From Pseudonocardia sp. MH-G8 (GTDB taxonomy: Bacteria; Actinomycetota; Actinomycetes; Mycobacteriales; Pseudonocardiaceae), in assembly GCF_002262885.1 (NCBI RefSeq), contig NZ_NKYF01000001.1:372001-436000 (forward strand): a stretch of DNA of 64,000 bases, written 5' to 3'. The notes beneath the pieces are model-generated. The model was not told the origin of the DNA and did no database searches. It was given only the letters and a program-made list of their open reading frames with translations. Below, in pieces: positions 16,057-25,906 of this stretch; the stretch's first letter is position 1, and every line of letters starts with the position of its first letter. A program made the translations under genes and the position numbers.

Positions 16057-18366
16057 ATGAAGCACGCGATCGAGACCTACGACATCGTGGTGTGCGGCGG
16101 TGGCCTCGCCGGCTTCACCGCGGCCGTCGCGGCGGCGCGCATGGGCCACCAGGTCTGCCTGGTGCAGGACCGGCCCGTCCTCGGCGGCAACAGCTCGTCG
16201 GAGGTGCGGGTCGTGCCGCGCGGCAGCACCACCTACCACGCCTACGCGCGTGAGGGCGGCGTGCTCGCCGAGCTGATGGCCGGCGAGCGCCTGCGCAACC
16301 ACGAGCCGATCTTCGAGAACGGCTGGGCCAACAGCGTCTGGGACCTGGCGCTCTACGACGTCGCCCAGCGCACCGAGAACCTCACGCTGCTGCTCAACAC
16401 CGCGGTGCGCGACGTCGAGGTGACCGACGGCGCGATCACCTCCGTCACCGGTTGGACCGTGTCGGCGGAGAAGGACACCGAGCTGCGCGCGCGGGTCTTC
16501 CTGGACTGCACGGGCGACGGCGTGGTGGCCGCGCTCGCCGGCTGCGAGTTCCGGGTCGGCGAGGAGGCGCGCGCCGAGTTCGACGAGCCGCACGCGCCGC
16601 TCGTGGCGTCCGAGCACACAATGGGCAACTCGCTGCACTTCAAGACCAAGGACGTCGGGCACCCGGTGGAGTTCGAGCTGCCGGACTGGGCCGTGGAGTA
16701 CACCGACCCCGCCTTCTTCTACGAGCAGGGTCGCCGCCCCTACGACGTGCGCGGGGGGTTCTGGTGGATCGAGCTCGGCGCGCCGTGGAACTCCATCGAC
16801 GACGCCGAGGTGCTGCGGCACGAGCTCACCCGGCACACGCTGGGCGTGTGGGACTGGATGAAGAACAAGGACCCGCACACCCGCGACGCCACCCGCAACC
16901 TGGCCCTGGACTGGCTGGGGCAGGTGCCGGGCAAGCGGGAGAGCCGCCGGATCATCGGGATGCACCTGCTCACCGAGCAGGACCTGTTCCGCACCGAGCC
17001 GTTCGCCGACGAGATCGCCTACGGCGGCTGGAACATCGACCTGCACACCGTCGGCGGCCTGCTGGCCGGCTCCAGCGAGCCGACGGCCGCGGAGGGCTAC
17101 GACCCGCACGCGACGGCGGCCGTCGCGGGATACGTCGGCCCGTTCGGGATCCCGCTGCGCTCGCTCATCGCCAAGGACGTGACGAACCTGCTGATGGCCG
17201 GGCGCAACGTCTCGGCCACGCACGTGGCCCTCGGGTCGGTGCGCGTCCAGTCGACCACCGCGATCATGGGCCAGGCCGCCGGCACGGCGGCGGCGGTCGC
17301 GCTCACCCGCGGGATCGGCGTGCAGGACGTGCCGGCCGCCGCGATCGTCGACGTCCAGCAGCAGTTGCTCAAGGACGGCTGCTTCCTGCCGAACGTCACA
17401 GGCGCCGACTCCGACGACCTCGCCCGCACCGCGACCGTCACGGCCTCGTCGCACGCGCCCTACCTCGGCGCCTCTCCCGGTGACCGGTGGGTGGACGGCG
17501 GGCTGGAGGAGAAGGTCCGCCCCGGCGCGGACTTCCTCACCGCGCTGCGCGGCCAGTGGATCCCCGTCGAGACCGGCCCGGATGCGCCCGGCCTGGCCAC
17601 CGTGAGCGTCCTGCTGCGCAACCACACCGCGGAGCCGGTGGCGATCCCGGCGCAGTTGCAGCGGGCCGACCACATCTGGGACTACCGGGTGGAGACGGGC
17701 GTCGCCCTGGCCAAGACCACGCTGGAGGTGCCGCCCGGCGAGCACTGGATCGGGTGGGACGTCGCGGTCGAGGCCGGCGCGCTGGGCGATCCGGACCCCG
17801 GCGACCGGTACCTGCGGCTCGACCTCGCCGCCGCGCCCGACGTCGAGTGGGTCCGTGCCGGGCGGATCCTGCCCGGCGCCGTCTCGGCCTTCGAGATGAC
17901 GCCGGGCCGGATGCGCCGCTTCGGCGACGGCGTGACGATGAGCCACCGCGTGCAGCCCGCCCAGCGGGCGTACCCGGCGGAGAGCGTGGTGAGCGGCGTC
18001 GCCCGCCCGCACGCGGCCACGAACCTGTGGCGCTCCGACCCCGGCCACCCGTTCGGCCAGTGGGTGGAGCTGGCCTGGGACGCCCCGCAGCGCATCGGGG
18101 CCGTGCACGTGACGTTCGCCGGGCACCTGCTGCGCGAGTACGACCGCACCCCGCCGCTGTGGGCCGACCCGCAGACCGCGCGCGACTACACGGTTCGCGC
18201 GCTGGTGGACGGCGCGTGGCAGGACGTGGTCACCGTGCGCGGCAACGGCCACCAGCGCCGGGTGCACGAGCTCGCCGGGCCGGTCACGGCGTCACGGCTG
18301 CGGCTGGTCGTGCACGCCACGAACGGCGACCCGTCCGCGGCGGTGTACGAGATCCGGTGCTACTGA
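16057..18366 (+). CDS. FAD-dependent oxidoreductase, FAD_oxidored type, with C-terminal beta domains
   Basis: 769 residues. The N-terminal Rossmann motif is DIVVCGGGLAGFTAAVAAARMG (residues 9-30), followed by DRPVLGGNSSSEVRV (about 41-55), a mark of the FAD-dependent family PF12831. The flavin domain closes with LLMAGRNVSATHVALGSVRVQSTTAIMGQAAG near residue 390. The remaining 300 residues look beta-rich, with a discoidin-like start (ATVTASSHAPYLGASPGDRWVDGG). No signal peptide is seen. It follows the permease by 11 bp with GAAAGAGGAG before ATG, so it probably oxidises or dehydrates the imported sugar or aglycone. The reaction is not established for this group. Confidence 0.8.
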   Translation: MKHAIETYDIVVCGGGLAGFTAAVAAARMGHQVCLVQDRPVLGGNSSSEVRVVPRGSTTYHAYAREGGVLAELMAGERLRNHEPIFENGWANSVWDLALYDVAQRTENLTLLLNTAVRDVEVTDGAITSVTGWTVSAEKDTELRARVFLDCTGDGVVAALAGCEFRVGEEARAEFDEPHAPLVASEHTMGNSLHFKTKDVGHPVEFELPDWAVEYTDPAFFYEQGRRPYDVRGGFWWIELGAPWNSIDDAEVLRHELTRHTLGVWDWMKNKDPHTRDATRNLALDWLGQVPGKRESRRIIGMHLLTEQDLFRTEPFADEIAYGGWNIDLHTVGGLLAGSSEPTAAEGYDPHATAAVAGYVGPFGIPLRSLIAKDVTNLLMAGRNVSATHVALGSVRVQSTTAIMGQAAGTAAAVALTRGIGVQDVPAAAIVDVQQQLLKDGCFLPNVTGADSDDLARTATVTASSHAPYLGASPGDRWVDGGLEEKVRPGADFLTALRGQWIPVETGPDAPGLATVSVLLRNHTAEPVAIPAQLQRADHIWDYRVETGVALAKTTLEVPPGEHWIGWDVAVEAGALGDPDPGDRYLRLDLAAAPDVEWVRAGRILPGAVSAFEMTPGRMRRFGDGVTMSHRVQPAQRAYPAESVVSGVARPHAATNLWRSDPGHPFGQWVELAWDAPQRIGAVHVTFAGHLLREYDRTPPLWADPQTARDYTVRALVDGAWQDVVTVRGNGHQRRVHELAGPVTASRLRLVVHATNGDPSAAVYEIRCY

Positions 18367-18367
18367 C

Positions 18368-18393
18368 CGGCTCCACTGATCGGCTCCACTGAT
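18368..18393. repeat. Two tandem 13-bp copies before the ABC-F locus
   Basis: CGGCTCCACTGAT occurs twice head to tail, followed by a third partial copy. It starts just after the oxidoreductase stop and ends about 10 bases before a TACAGT box (18403-18408) that could be the -10 of the ABC-F promoter. It may be a regulator site or a simple duplication. Confidence 0.6.
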
Positions 18394-18439
18394 CGGCGCT
18401 GCTACAGTGGACGGCGGTTGATCGGCCGAGGAGGCAGAA

Positions 18440-18469
18440 GTGGCAGGTGACGACGACATCTCCGGGTGA
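18440..18469 (+). CDS. Possible leader peptide upstream of ABC-F gene
   Basis: A 9-codon ORF, GTG start, encoding VAGDDDISG. It has a strong, well-spaced Shine-Dalgarno (GAGGAGG, 5 bases before GTG), better than that of the ABC-F gene. Its stop TGA is in the loop of the hairpin at 18460-18477. Short leader ORFs with hairpins precede many antibiotic-inducible ABC-F genes and act by ribosome stalling. That this one works so is inference. Confidence 0.45.
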   Translation: MAGDDDISG

Positions 18470-18477
18470 GCCCGGAG
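18460..18477 (+). promoter_or_regulatory. Hairpin overlapping the leader stop codon
   Basis: CTCCGGGTGAGCCCGGAG forms a perfect 7-bp stem with a TGAG loop that holds the leader stop codon. No U-run follows, so it is not a classical intrinsic terminator. It could act in attenuation or in control of a downstream start; the ABC-F frame is open back to GTG 18466 in this hairpin. Confidence 0.5.
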
Positions 18478-18543
18478 TGTGTTGCGTCGTCCCTTCCCGT
18501 ACCGAACGCGGTGCGCGCGTTCGCGTCCTCTGCGAGGCCTCCC

Positions 18544-20162
<1,619 letters not shown>

Positions 20163-20163
<1 letters not shown>

Positions 20164-20211
20164 ACGAACGGCACTCTCGTCGCTACCTAGCCGACGAGAG
20201 TGCCGTTCGTT
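20163..20211. repeat. Palindromic element A, copy 1 (20-bp perfect arms)
   Basis: Left arm AACGAACGGCACTCTCGTCG at 20163-20182, 9-base loop, exact reverse complement at 20192-20211. It begins at the last base of the ABC-F stop codon and lies between convergent genes, so it may stop transcription from both sides. A second copy (45 of 49 positions identical) is inside nuoL at 26539-26587. Confidence 0.9.
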
Positions 20212-20234
20212 GCGTCGAGCCCCTGGGCCCAAGC

Positions 20235-21245
20235 TCAGCCCTGCGGGGGCACCTGGTCGGCGAACCTCGTGTCCACGTACTGGTCGGGCTGGATGGGACT
20301 CTCGTACTCCAGGGCGCCGACCTGCATCCAGATCCGCTCCATCGTGCTCAGCTGCTCGGGCAGCGGGGCCAGGTCGGGCAGCCACGCGTACAGCGGCACC
20401 GACGCCACCTGCTCGGGGGTCTGGTCGGTGGCCTCGCCGATGATCGTCAGGTTCTCCTGCGAGTAGCGGGCGTCGCCCTGCAGGTCCTGCGCGCCGCGGG
20501 CCAGCGCGTCGAAGAACGGCTGTGCGAGCGGGGACTCCACGAACTGCCCGCCGTAGAGGGTCCCGGTGCCGGAGGTGCCCTCCGGGCTGGACCACATCTT
20601 CACCGCGGTGCCGTCGTCCACGGCGAGGTTCCAGAACGGCGCCGAGACGAACGCCGCGTCGATCCCGCCGGTCTGCAGGGCGGTGGGGATGTCGGGGCTG
20701 CTGAGCTGCACGAACTCGACGTCGTTGATCGTCAAGCCCGCCTCCTCCAGCGCGAGCCCGACGAAGAAGGCCGACGTCGCACCCGCGCCGCCCAGCGCAC
20801 CGACCTTGCGACCCTTCAGGTCGGCCACCGAGCTGATCGACCCGTCGTCGACGAGCGCCTTGCGCACGACCAGCGCGGAGGCGGGCTTCTCCTTGTCGGC
20901 GTCGGCCACCCCCATGGAGCCGACGACCTTGACGTCCAGGCCCGAGTCGATGGCGCTGAACATCCCCGCGGAGAACCCGGCGAGCACCGCGTCCAGCTTG
21001 CCGCTGGCCGCGAGCGGGATCGCGTCCTGCCCCGACTTCACGTTCTGCACGTTCACGGTGAGGCCCGCCTCGGCGAAGTAGCCCTTCGCCTGGGCGACGA
21101 AGAGCGGCGCGAAGATGGGCAGCTGCACGACGCCGACCTCCACCGTCCGGTCGTCGTCGGCCCCGCCTCCGCCCCCGCCTGCCCCGCACGCGGCCACGCC
21201 CAGCGCGGTCAGCAGCACCGCCGCCAACGTCGCGACTCTCCTCAT
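20235..21245 (-). CDS. ABC importer solute-binding lipoprotein (SsuA/TauA/NMT1 type)
   Basis: 336 residues. Signal and lipobox: VATLAAVLLTALGVAAC followed by a Gly-rich linker. The NMT1/SsuA fold is shown by FAPLFVAQAKGYFAEAGLTVNVQNVKSGQDAIPLAASGKLDAVLAGFSAGMFSA. It is the last gene of a three-gene importer for a sulfonate, nitrate, pyrimidine precursor or similar organic molecule. The start overlaps the permease stop by 4 bp. There is no linked catabolic enzyme that would name the substrate. Confidence 0.88.
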   Translation of the reverse strand: MRRVATLAAVLLTALGVAACGAGGGGGGADDDRTVEVGVVQLPIFAPLFVAQAKGYFAEAGLTVNVQNVKSGQDAIPLAASGKLDAVLAGFSAGMFSAIDSGLDVKVVGSMGVADADKEKPASALVVRKALVDDGSISSVADLKGRKVGALGGAGATSAFFVGLALEEAGLTINDVEFVQLSSPDIPTALQTGGIDAAFVSAPFWNLAVDDGTAVKMWSSPEGTSGTGTLYGGQFVESPLAQPFFDALARGAQDLQGDARYSQENLTIIGEATDQTPEQVASVPLYAWLPDLAPLPEQLSTMERIWMQVGALEYESPIQPDQYVDTRFADQVPPQG

Positions 21246-22093
21246 CGCTTACTCCCCTTCGTCCGCGAACCCCGCCTCCGCGGGCCGCCCGCGTGCCGCC
21301 ATGGCAGCAGCACCCGCTCCAGCACGATGACCAGCCCCGTGACCAGCGCCCCGATGAGCGACACCGTGATCAGCCCGACGAACATGGTCGCGGGCTGGAA
21401 CAACTGCCAGGAGTTCCAGATCAGGTAGCCCAGGCCGTCGTTCGAGGCCACGAACTCCACCGCGGTCACCACGATCACCGCCATCCCCGCGGCGACCCGC
21501 AGGCCGGTGACGATCGACGGGGTCGCACCGGGCAGCAGGACGTGGCGGAACAGCTTCCAGCCGGTGGCCCGGTAGGCGCGCGCCGCCTCGAGGACCCGGG
21601 CGTCGATCTGCAGGATGCCGGCGAGCGTGTTGATCTGCACCACGAAGAAGACCGAGATCGCCACCGACAGCACCTTGGGCGTCTCGGTGAGACCGAAGAT
21701 CAGCAGGAGCAGCGGGAGGATCGCGATCTTCGGCAGGGCGTAGAGCGCGGTGAACGTCGGGCCCAGCGCCGCGCGGGCCGGGCGCCAGACGCCCATCGCC
21801 AGGCCGACCGCGATGCCGGCCACGGCACCCAGCACGAGACCGGCCACCAGCCGGGCCACCGTGGCGCCGATGTGCCCCCACAGCTCCCCGTCGACGAGCA
21901 TCTCCGCGGCCTGGGCGAGGATCTGCGACGGCGGGGTGAACAGCCGGTCGTCCAGGGCGCCGGTCAGGGCCGCGACCTCCCACGCCAGCAGCAGGACCAC
22001 CGGCGTGAGGACGGCGAGCGCCAGGTCGCGGACCTGCAGCCGCCGGTGCCGCCGGTACTCCCGCTCCACGGCGGCGTCCACGGGCGTGCTCAC
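21242..22093 (-). CDS. ABC importer permease (SsuC/TauC type)
   Basis: 283 residues, six hydrophobic segments. Marks: LFTPPSQILAQAAEMLVDGELWGHIGATVARLVAGLVLG, and the EAA-type loop EAARAYRATGWKLFRHVLLPGATPSIVTGLRVA. ATP-coupled inner-membrane subunit. The start is GTG 22093, overlapping the ATPase stop. Partner of the ATPase 22090-22893 and lipoprotein 20235-21245. Confidence 0.92.
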   Translation of the reverse strand: MSTPVDAAVEREYRRHRRLQVRDLALAVLTPVVLLLAWEVAALTGALDDRLFTPPSQILAQAAEMLVDGELWGHIGATVARLVAGLVLGAVAGIAVGLAMGVWRPARAALGPTFTALYALPKIAILPLLLLIFGLTETPKVLSVAISVFFVVQINTLAGILQIDARVLEAARAYRATGWKLFRHVLLPGATPSIVTGLRVAAGMAVIVVTAVEFVASNDGLGYLIWNSWQLFQPATMFVGLITVSLIGALVTGLVIVLERVLLPWRHAGGPRRRGSRTKGSKR

Positions 22094-22893
22094 GAGAACC
22101 TCATCGAGGCCTGCACCTCGTCGCGCAGCGACTCCCAGATCTCCTGGCGCATCCGCGCGAACTCCGGCGCCGCCTCGACCTCGACGTTGCGCGGCCTGCC
22201 GAACGGGACGTCGAGGACGTCCTTGATCCGGCCCGGCCGCGCCGACATGACCACGACCCGGTCGCCGAGCAGCAGCGCTTCCTCGATCGCGTGGGTGACC
22301 AGCACGACGGTCTTCCGCTCGGCCTCCCACAGCGTGACGAGCTGCTCCTGCATGAGGATCCGGGTCTGCGCGTCCAGCGCACCCAGCGGCTCGTCCATCA
22401 GCAGCGACGGCGAGCCCGTGGCGAACGCCCGGGCGATCGCGATCCGCTGCCGCATGCCGCCGGAGAGCTGGTGGGGGTAGGCGGACTCGAACCCGGTGAG
22501 CCCGACCTCGCCGATCCAGTGCCGCGCGTGCTCCTCGCGCTCCCGCTTCCCGACCGAGGCCATCTGCTCGCCGAAGGCGACGTTCTGCAGGACCGTGAAC
22601 CACGGGAACACGCCGTGCTCCTGGAACACGAACGCGGAACGGGGCACCCGTCCGGCGGGCAGGTGGTTGTGCACCTGCCCGACCGTCGGTGTCTCCAGGT
22701 CGCCGAGGATGCGCAGCAACGTCGACTTCCCGCACCCCGACGGGCCGACGATGCAGGTGAACGACCCGGCCGGCAGGTGCAGCGAGACGTCGTCGAGCGC
22801 CTGCACCCGCGTCGTGCCGACGAAGATCTTCGAGACGCCGTCGACGACGAAGGCGTCCGGGGACGCCTCGGGAGGGCTCGGCGCTGAGGTCAT
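22090..22893 (-). CDS. ABC importer ATPase (SsuB/TauB type)
   Basis: 267 residues. Walker A GPSGCGKST, Q-loop VFQEHGVFPW, signature LSGGMRQR, Walker B LLMDEPLGALD, H-loop VTHAIEEA: the set typical for SsuB/TauB/NrtD-like ATPases. The C-terminus RMRQEIWESLRDEVQASMRFS is also usual. ATG 22893 opens the operon; 98 bp separate it from the end of nuoN on the same strand, so nuo read-through into this operon is possible. Confidence 0.92.
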   Translation of the reverse strand: MTSAPSPPEASPDAFVVDGVSKIFVGTTRVQALDDVSLHLPAGSFTCIVGPSGCGKSTLLRILGDLETPTVGQVHNHLPAGRVPRSAFVFQEHGVFPWFTVLQNVAFGEQMASVGKREREEHARHWIGEVGLTGFESAYPHQLSGGMRQRIAIARAFATGSPSLLMDEPLGALDAQTRILMQEQLVTLWEAERKTVVLVTHAIEEALLLGDRVVVMSARPGRIKDVLDVPFGRPRNVEVEAAPEFARMRQEIWESLRDEVQASMRFS

Positions 22894-22991
22894 GCAGCGG
22901 TCCTGTTCACGTTCGGGGGCGGGAACCGGAGCAGGACGTTGCCACAACCGCCGCAGGGCCCGGACGGCGGCCGCCGGGATCCGCGCCGCGC

Positions 22992-24401
22992 TCAGGACAG
23001 CGGAGCGCCCACGAGCAGCGGGAGCACGACGCCGCCGACCACCCCCAGCACGACGCTGCCGGTCGCACACGCGTACGCGACCCCCGCCGGCCACGCGGCC
23101 ACGTCCCGTACCGTGCCGCCGTCCCGGAAGACCGGCGCGATCCAGCGCAGGTAGTAGAAGACGCTGGCCACCGTGTTGAGGATCGCCACCACGGCCAGCC
23201 AGGCGAAACCGCCGTCGACGGCCGCGGTGAAGATCGCCAGCTTGCCGAGGAACACCGCGGTCGGCGGGGTGCCGACCAACCCCAGCAGGCAGACCGCGAG
23301 CGCGACGGCCAGTGCGGGCCGCCGCCGCGCCAGCCCGCGGTGGGCGTCGAGGGTGCGGGCGCCGGGCAGCGCGGCGACCACGGCGAACGCGCCGAGGTTC
23401 GTGACGGCGTAGCCGGCGAGGTAGAACAGCAGTGCCGGCTGGGCCTGCGCGGCGCGACCCGCCACGGCCACCACGACCAGCAGGTACCCGACCTGGCTGA
23501 TCGTCGAGTAGGCCAGCAGCCGCTGCACGGAGGTCTGGAAGAACGCCGCGAGGTTGCCCAGCGTCATGGAGGCGATGGCGAGCACCGCGACCAGCAGCGG
23601 CCAGTCCGGCCCGTCGGACGGGATCGCGACCAGCAGGAGCCGGTACACGGCGACCACGCCGCCGATCTTCGGGATGGTCGTGACGATCGCGGCCACGCCC
23701 GGCGGGGTGCCGTCGGTGACGTCCGCGACCCAGAAGTGCGCCGGTACGGCCCCGATCTTGAACAGCAGGCCGGCCAGCACCGCCACCAGCCCGACGGCGA
23801 CGACCGGCGCCGGGGCGGCGGCCAGGCCCTCCCGCAACGCGGGGTAGGCGGTGTCGCGGCCCACGCCGAGCAGGAGGGCCGTGCCGGCGAGCATCGTGAC
23901 GCCCAGGAGGGCCCCGGACAGGAAGTACTTCATCGCGGCCTCGACGCTCGACGCCCTCTTGTCCCAGCCCGCCAGCGCGTAGAGCGGCACGCTCGCCAGC
24001 AGGAAGGCCGCGACCAGCAGCAGCAGGTCGCTCGCACCGCCGAGCAGCACCGTGCCCAACGCCCCGAGCTGCAGCAGCACCACGAACTCGGTCTCGCGAC
24101 GGTGTGCCCGCGTCCCGTCCACCGACAGGGCCAGGGCCACCAGCACCGCGGTGAGCACGATCGAGCGGGTGGCGTGGGTGGGGGTGTCGACGGCGTAGCT
24201 GGCGCCGAAGACGACCTGGTCGGGTCGGGTCGCGGCCACGGCGGTGGCCACGAGCCCGGCGCCCGCGGCGACGGCGGCGAGCAACCGCACGAGCCACTGC
24301 CGGTGCCGGGGCAGCCACGCGCCCAGCAGCAGCCCGACCACGGCCCCGCCCAGCAGGAAAAGTTCCGGCAGCAGCGCCGCGGGGTTCTCGTTCATGGTCA
24401 T
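22992..24401 (-). CDS. nuoN: NADH-quinone oxidoreductase subunit N
   Basis: Antiporter-like membrane subunit of complex I, 469 residues with about 14 hydrophobic segments. Family marks: LSGALLGVTMLAGTALLLG, LFKIGAVPAHFWVADVTDGTPPGVAAIVTTIPK (with the conserved Lys of the pumping helix), and LLAYSTISQVGYLLV. Start ATG 24401 overlaps the nuoM stop; ATG 24395 is an alternative. Last gene of the nuo operon. The operon lacks nuoE, F, G and I, so this subunit pumps protons or ions in a non-standard complex. Confidence 0.93.
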   Translation of the reverse strand: MTMNENPAALLPELFLLGGAVVGLLLGAWLPRHRQWLVRLLAAVAAGAGLVATAVAATRPDQVVFGASYAVDTPTHATRSIVLTAVLVALALSVDGTRAHRRETEFVVLLQLGALGTVLLGGASDLLLLVAAFLLASVPLYALAGWDKRASSVEAAMKYFLSGALLGVTMLAGTALLLGVGRDTAYPALREGLAAAPAPVVAVGLVAVLAGLLFKIGAVPAHFWVADVTDGTPPGVAAIVTTIPKIGGVVAVYRLLLVAIPSDGPDWPLLVAVLAIASMTLGNLAAFFQTSVQRLLAYSTISQVGYLLVVVAVAGRAAQAQPALLFYLAGYAVTNLGAFAVVAALPGARTLDAHRGLARRRPALAVALAVCLLGLVGTPPTAVFLGKLAIFTAAVDGGFAWLAVVAILNTVASVFYYLRWIAPVFRDGGTVRDVAAWPAGVAYACATGSVVLGVVGGVVLPLLVGAPLS

Positions 24402-25903
24402 CGGGCGACGAGCTCTCCCAGCGCCCGCGCGGCCGGCTCGATCACGTCGAGCAGGAAGCGGGGCAGCACGCCGATCAGCGTGACCGGCACGAGCAGCACC
24501 GCGATCGCCACGGCCTCGCTGGGGTGCAGGTCGACGACCGGGCGTGGGGTGCCGGGCGCGTCCGGCACGCGCAGCGGCCCGAGGAACAGCCGCTGCAGCG
24601 CCACCAGGAACAGCGCGGCGGTGATCAGGATGCCGGTGACGGCGAGCACCGTGGCGATCGGCGCCGCGGGCAGCGCGCCGGTGAAGATCTGGAACTCCGC
24701 GATGAACCCGGAGAACCCGGGCAGCCCGAGCGAGGCGAACGAGGCCACGGCGAACATGCCGGCGAACACCGGAGTGCGCCCGGCGAGCCCGGACCAGGCG
24801 GCCATGTCGTAGGTGCGGCCCCGGTCGTACAGCACGCCGGTGAGCAGGAACAGCGCGCCGGTGAGCAGCCCGTGGCTGACCATCTGCGTCACCGCGCCGG
24901 TCGTGGCGAGCTGGCGGGCCTGCTCGTCGGAGCCGGTGAGCAGGCCCGCCGCGCCGACGCCCAGCAGGACGTAGCCCATGTGGTTCACCGAGGTGTAGGC
25001 GATCATGCGCTTGAGATCGGTCTGCGCGAGCGCCACCAGCGCGCCGTAGAGGACCGACACGACACCGACTACGACCGCGACCATCGCGTACTGCCGCCAC
25101 GTGCCGGGAAGGATCGGCATCGCGATCCGCACGAAGCCGTAGGTGCCCATCTTCAGCAGCACCCCGGCCAGGATCGCCGAGCCGGTGGCCGGGGCCTCGG
25201 TGTGCGCGGGCGGCAGCCAGGTGTGGAAGGGCACCGTGGGCGTCTTGATCGCGAGCCCGACGCCGATCGCGAGCAGGGTGAGCGCGGCGTACGGGCCGCC
25301 GGCCGCGAGCGGGTCGGCGGCGGTGAGCTCGACGATGTCGAACGTGTGCGGCTCCGCGGCCAGTGCCAGCAGGATGAACCCGAGCAGCAGCGCGAGCGAG
25401 CCGAGGAACGTGTAGAGGAAGAACGTCAGCGCGGCGGCCCGTGCCCGCTCGCCGTGGCCCCAGCCGGCCACGAGGAAGTACATGAACACGATCGACAGGT
25501 CGAAGAACAGGAAGAACAGGATCAGGTCCAGCGCCACGAACAGCCCGAGGCTCACGGTCTGCAGCGCCAGGAACAACGCCACGTACGCGCGCACCCGGCG
25601 GGTCTCCCGCAGCGCGAACACCGCGCACGCCCCGAACAGCACGGTGGTCATCGCCACCAGCGGCAGCGACAGCCCGTCGACGCCGATGTGGTAACTGATC
25701 CCGGCGCTCGGGATCCACGCCACGCGCTGCTCGTAGCGGAACCCGCCGGGCTCGAACCCGACCCACGCGGCCACGACCAGCAGGAGGTCGACCGCGCACA
25801 CCGCGATCCACGCCGCCGCGAACACGCGCGGCGGGGTGGCCCGGGGCAGCGCGAGCAGGACGGCCGCGACGGCGGCGGGCAGGAACACGATCACCGACAG
25901 CAC
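24398..25903 (-). CDS. nuoM: NADH-quinone oxidoreductase subunit M
   Basis: Antiporter-like membrane subunit, 501 residues. Conserved segments: GVDGLSLPLVAMTTVLF near residue 78, FYTFLGSLALLLGF, AIKTPTVPFHTWLPPAHTEAPATGSAILAGVLLKMGTYGF (key Lys and His in the channel), and IAYTSVNHMGYVLLG. Length and helix count fit NuoM. It follows nuoL by 3 bp and overlaps nuoN. Predicted to translocate a proton. Confidence 0.95.
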   Translation of the reverse strand: MLSVIVFLPAAVAAVLLALPRATPPRVFAAAWIAVCAVDLLLVVAAWVGFEPGGFRYEQRVAWIPSAGISYHIGVDGLSLPLVAMTTVLFGACAVFALRETRRVRAYVALFLALQTVSLGLFVALDLILFFLFFDLSIVFMYFLVAGWGHGERARAAALTFFLYTFLGSLALLLGFILLALAAEPHTFDIVELTAADPLAAGGPYAALTLLAIGVGLAIKTPTVPFHTWLPPAHTEAPATGSAILAGVLLKMGTYGFVRIAMPILPGTWRQYAMVAVVVGVVSVLYGALVALAQTDLKRMIAYTSVNHMGYVLLGVGAAGLLTGSDEQARQLATTGAVTQMVSHGLLTGALFLLTGVLYDRGRTYDMAAWSGLAGRTPVFAGMFAVASFASLGLPGFSGFIAEFQIFTGALPAAPIATVLAVTGILITAALFLVALQRLFLGPLRVPDAPGTPRPVVDLHPSEAVAIAVLLVPVTLIGVLPRFLLDVIEPAARALGELVAR

Positions 25904-25906
25904 CGG

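Noticed and set aside
15931-18267. A 778-codon open frame antisense to the FAD-dependent oxidoreductase
   Set aside because: The composition is Arg/Val/His-rich without domains, and the plus strand has clear FAD motifs and operon context. Such antisense frames are common at this GC content.
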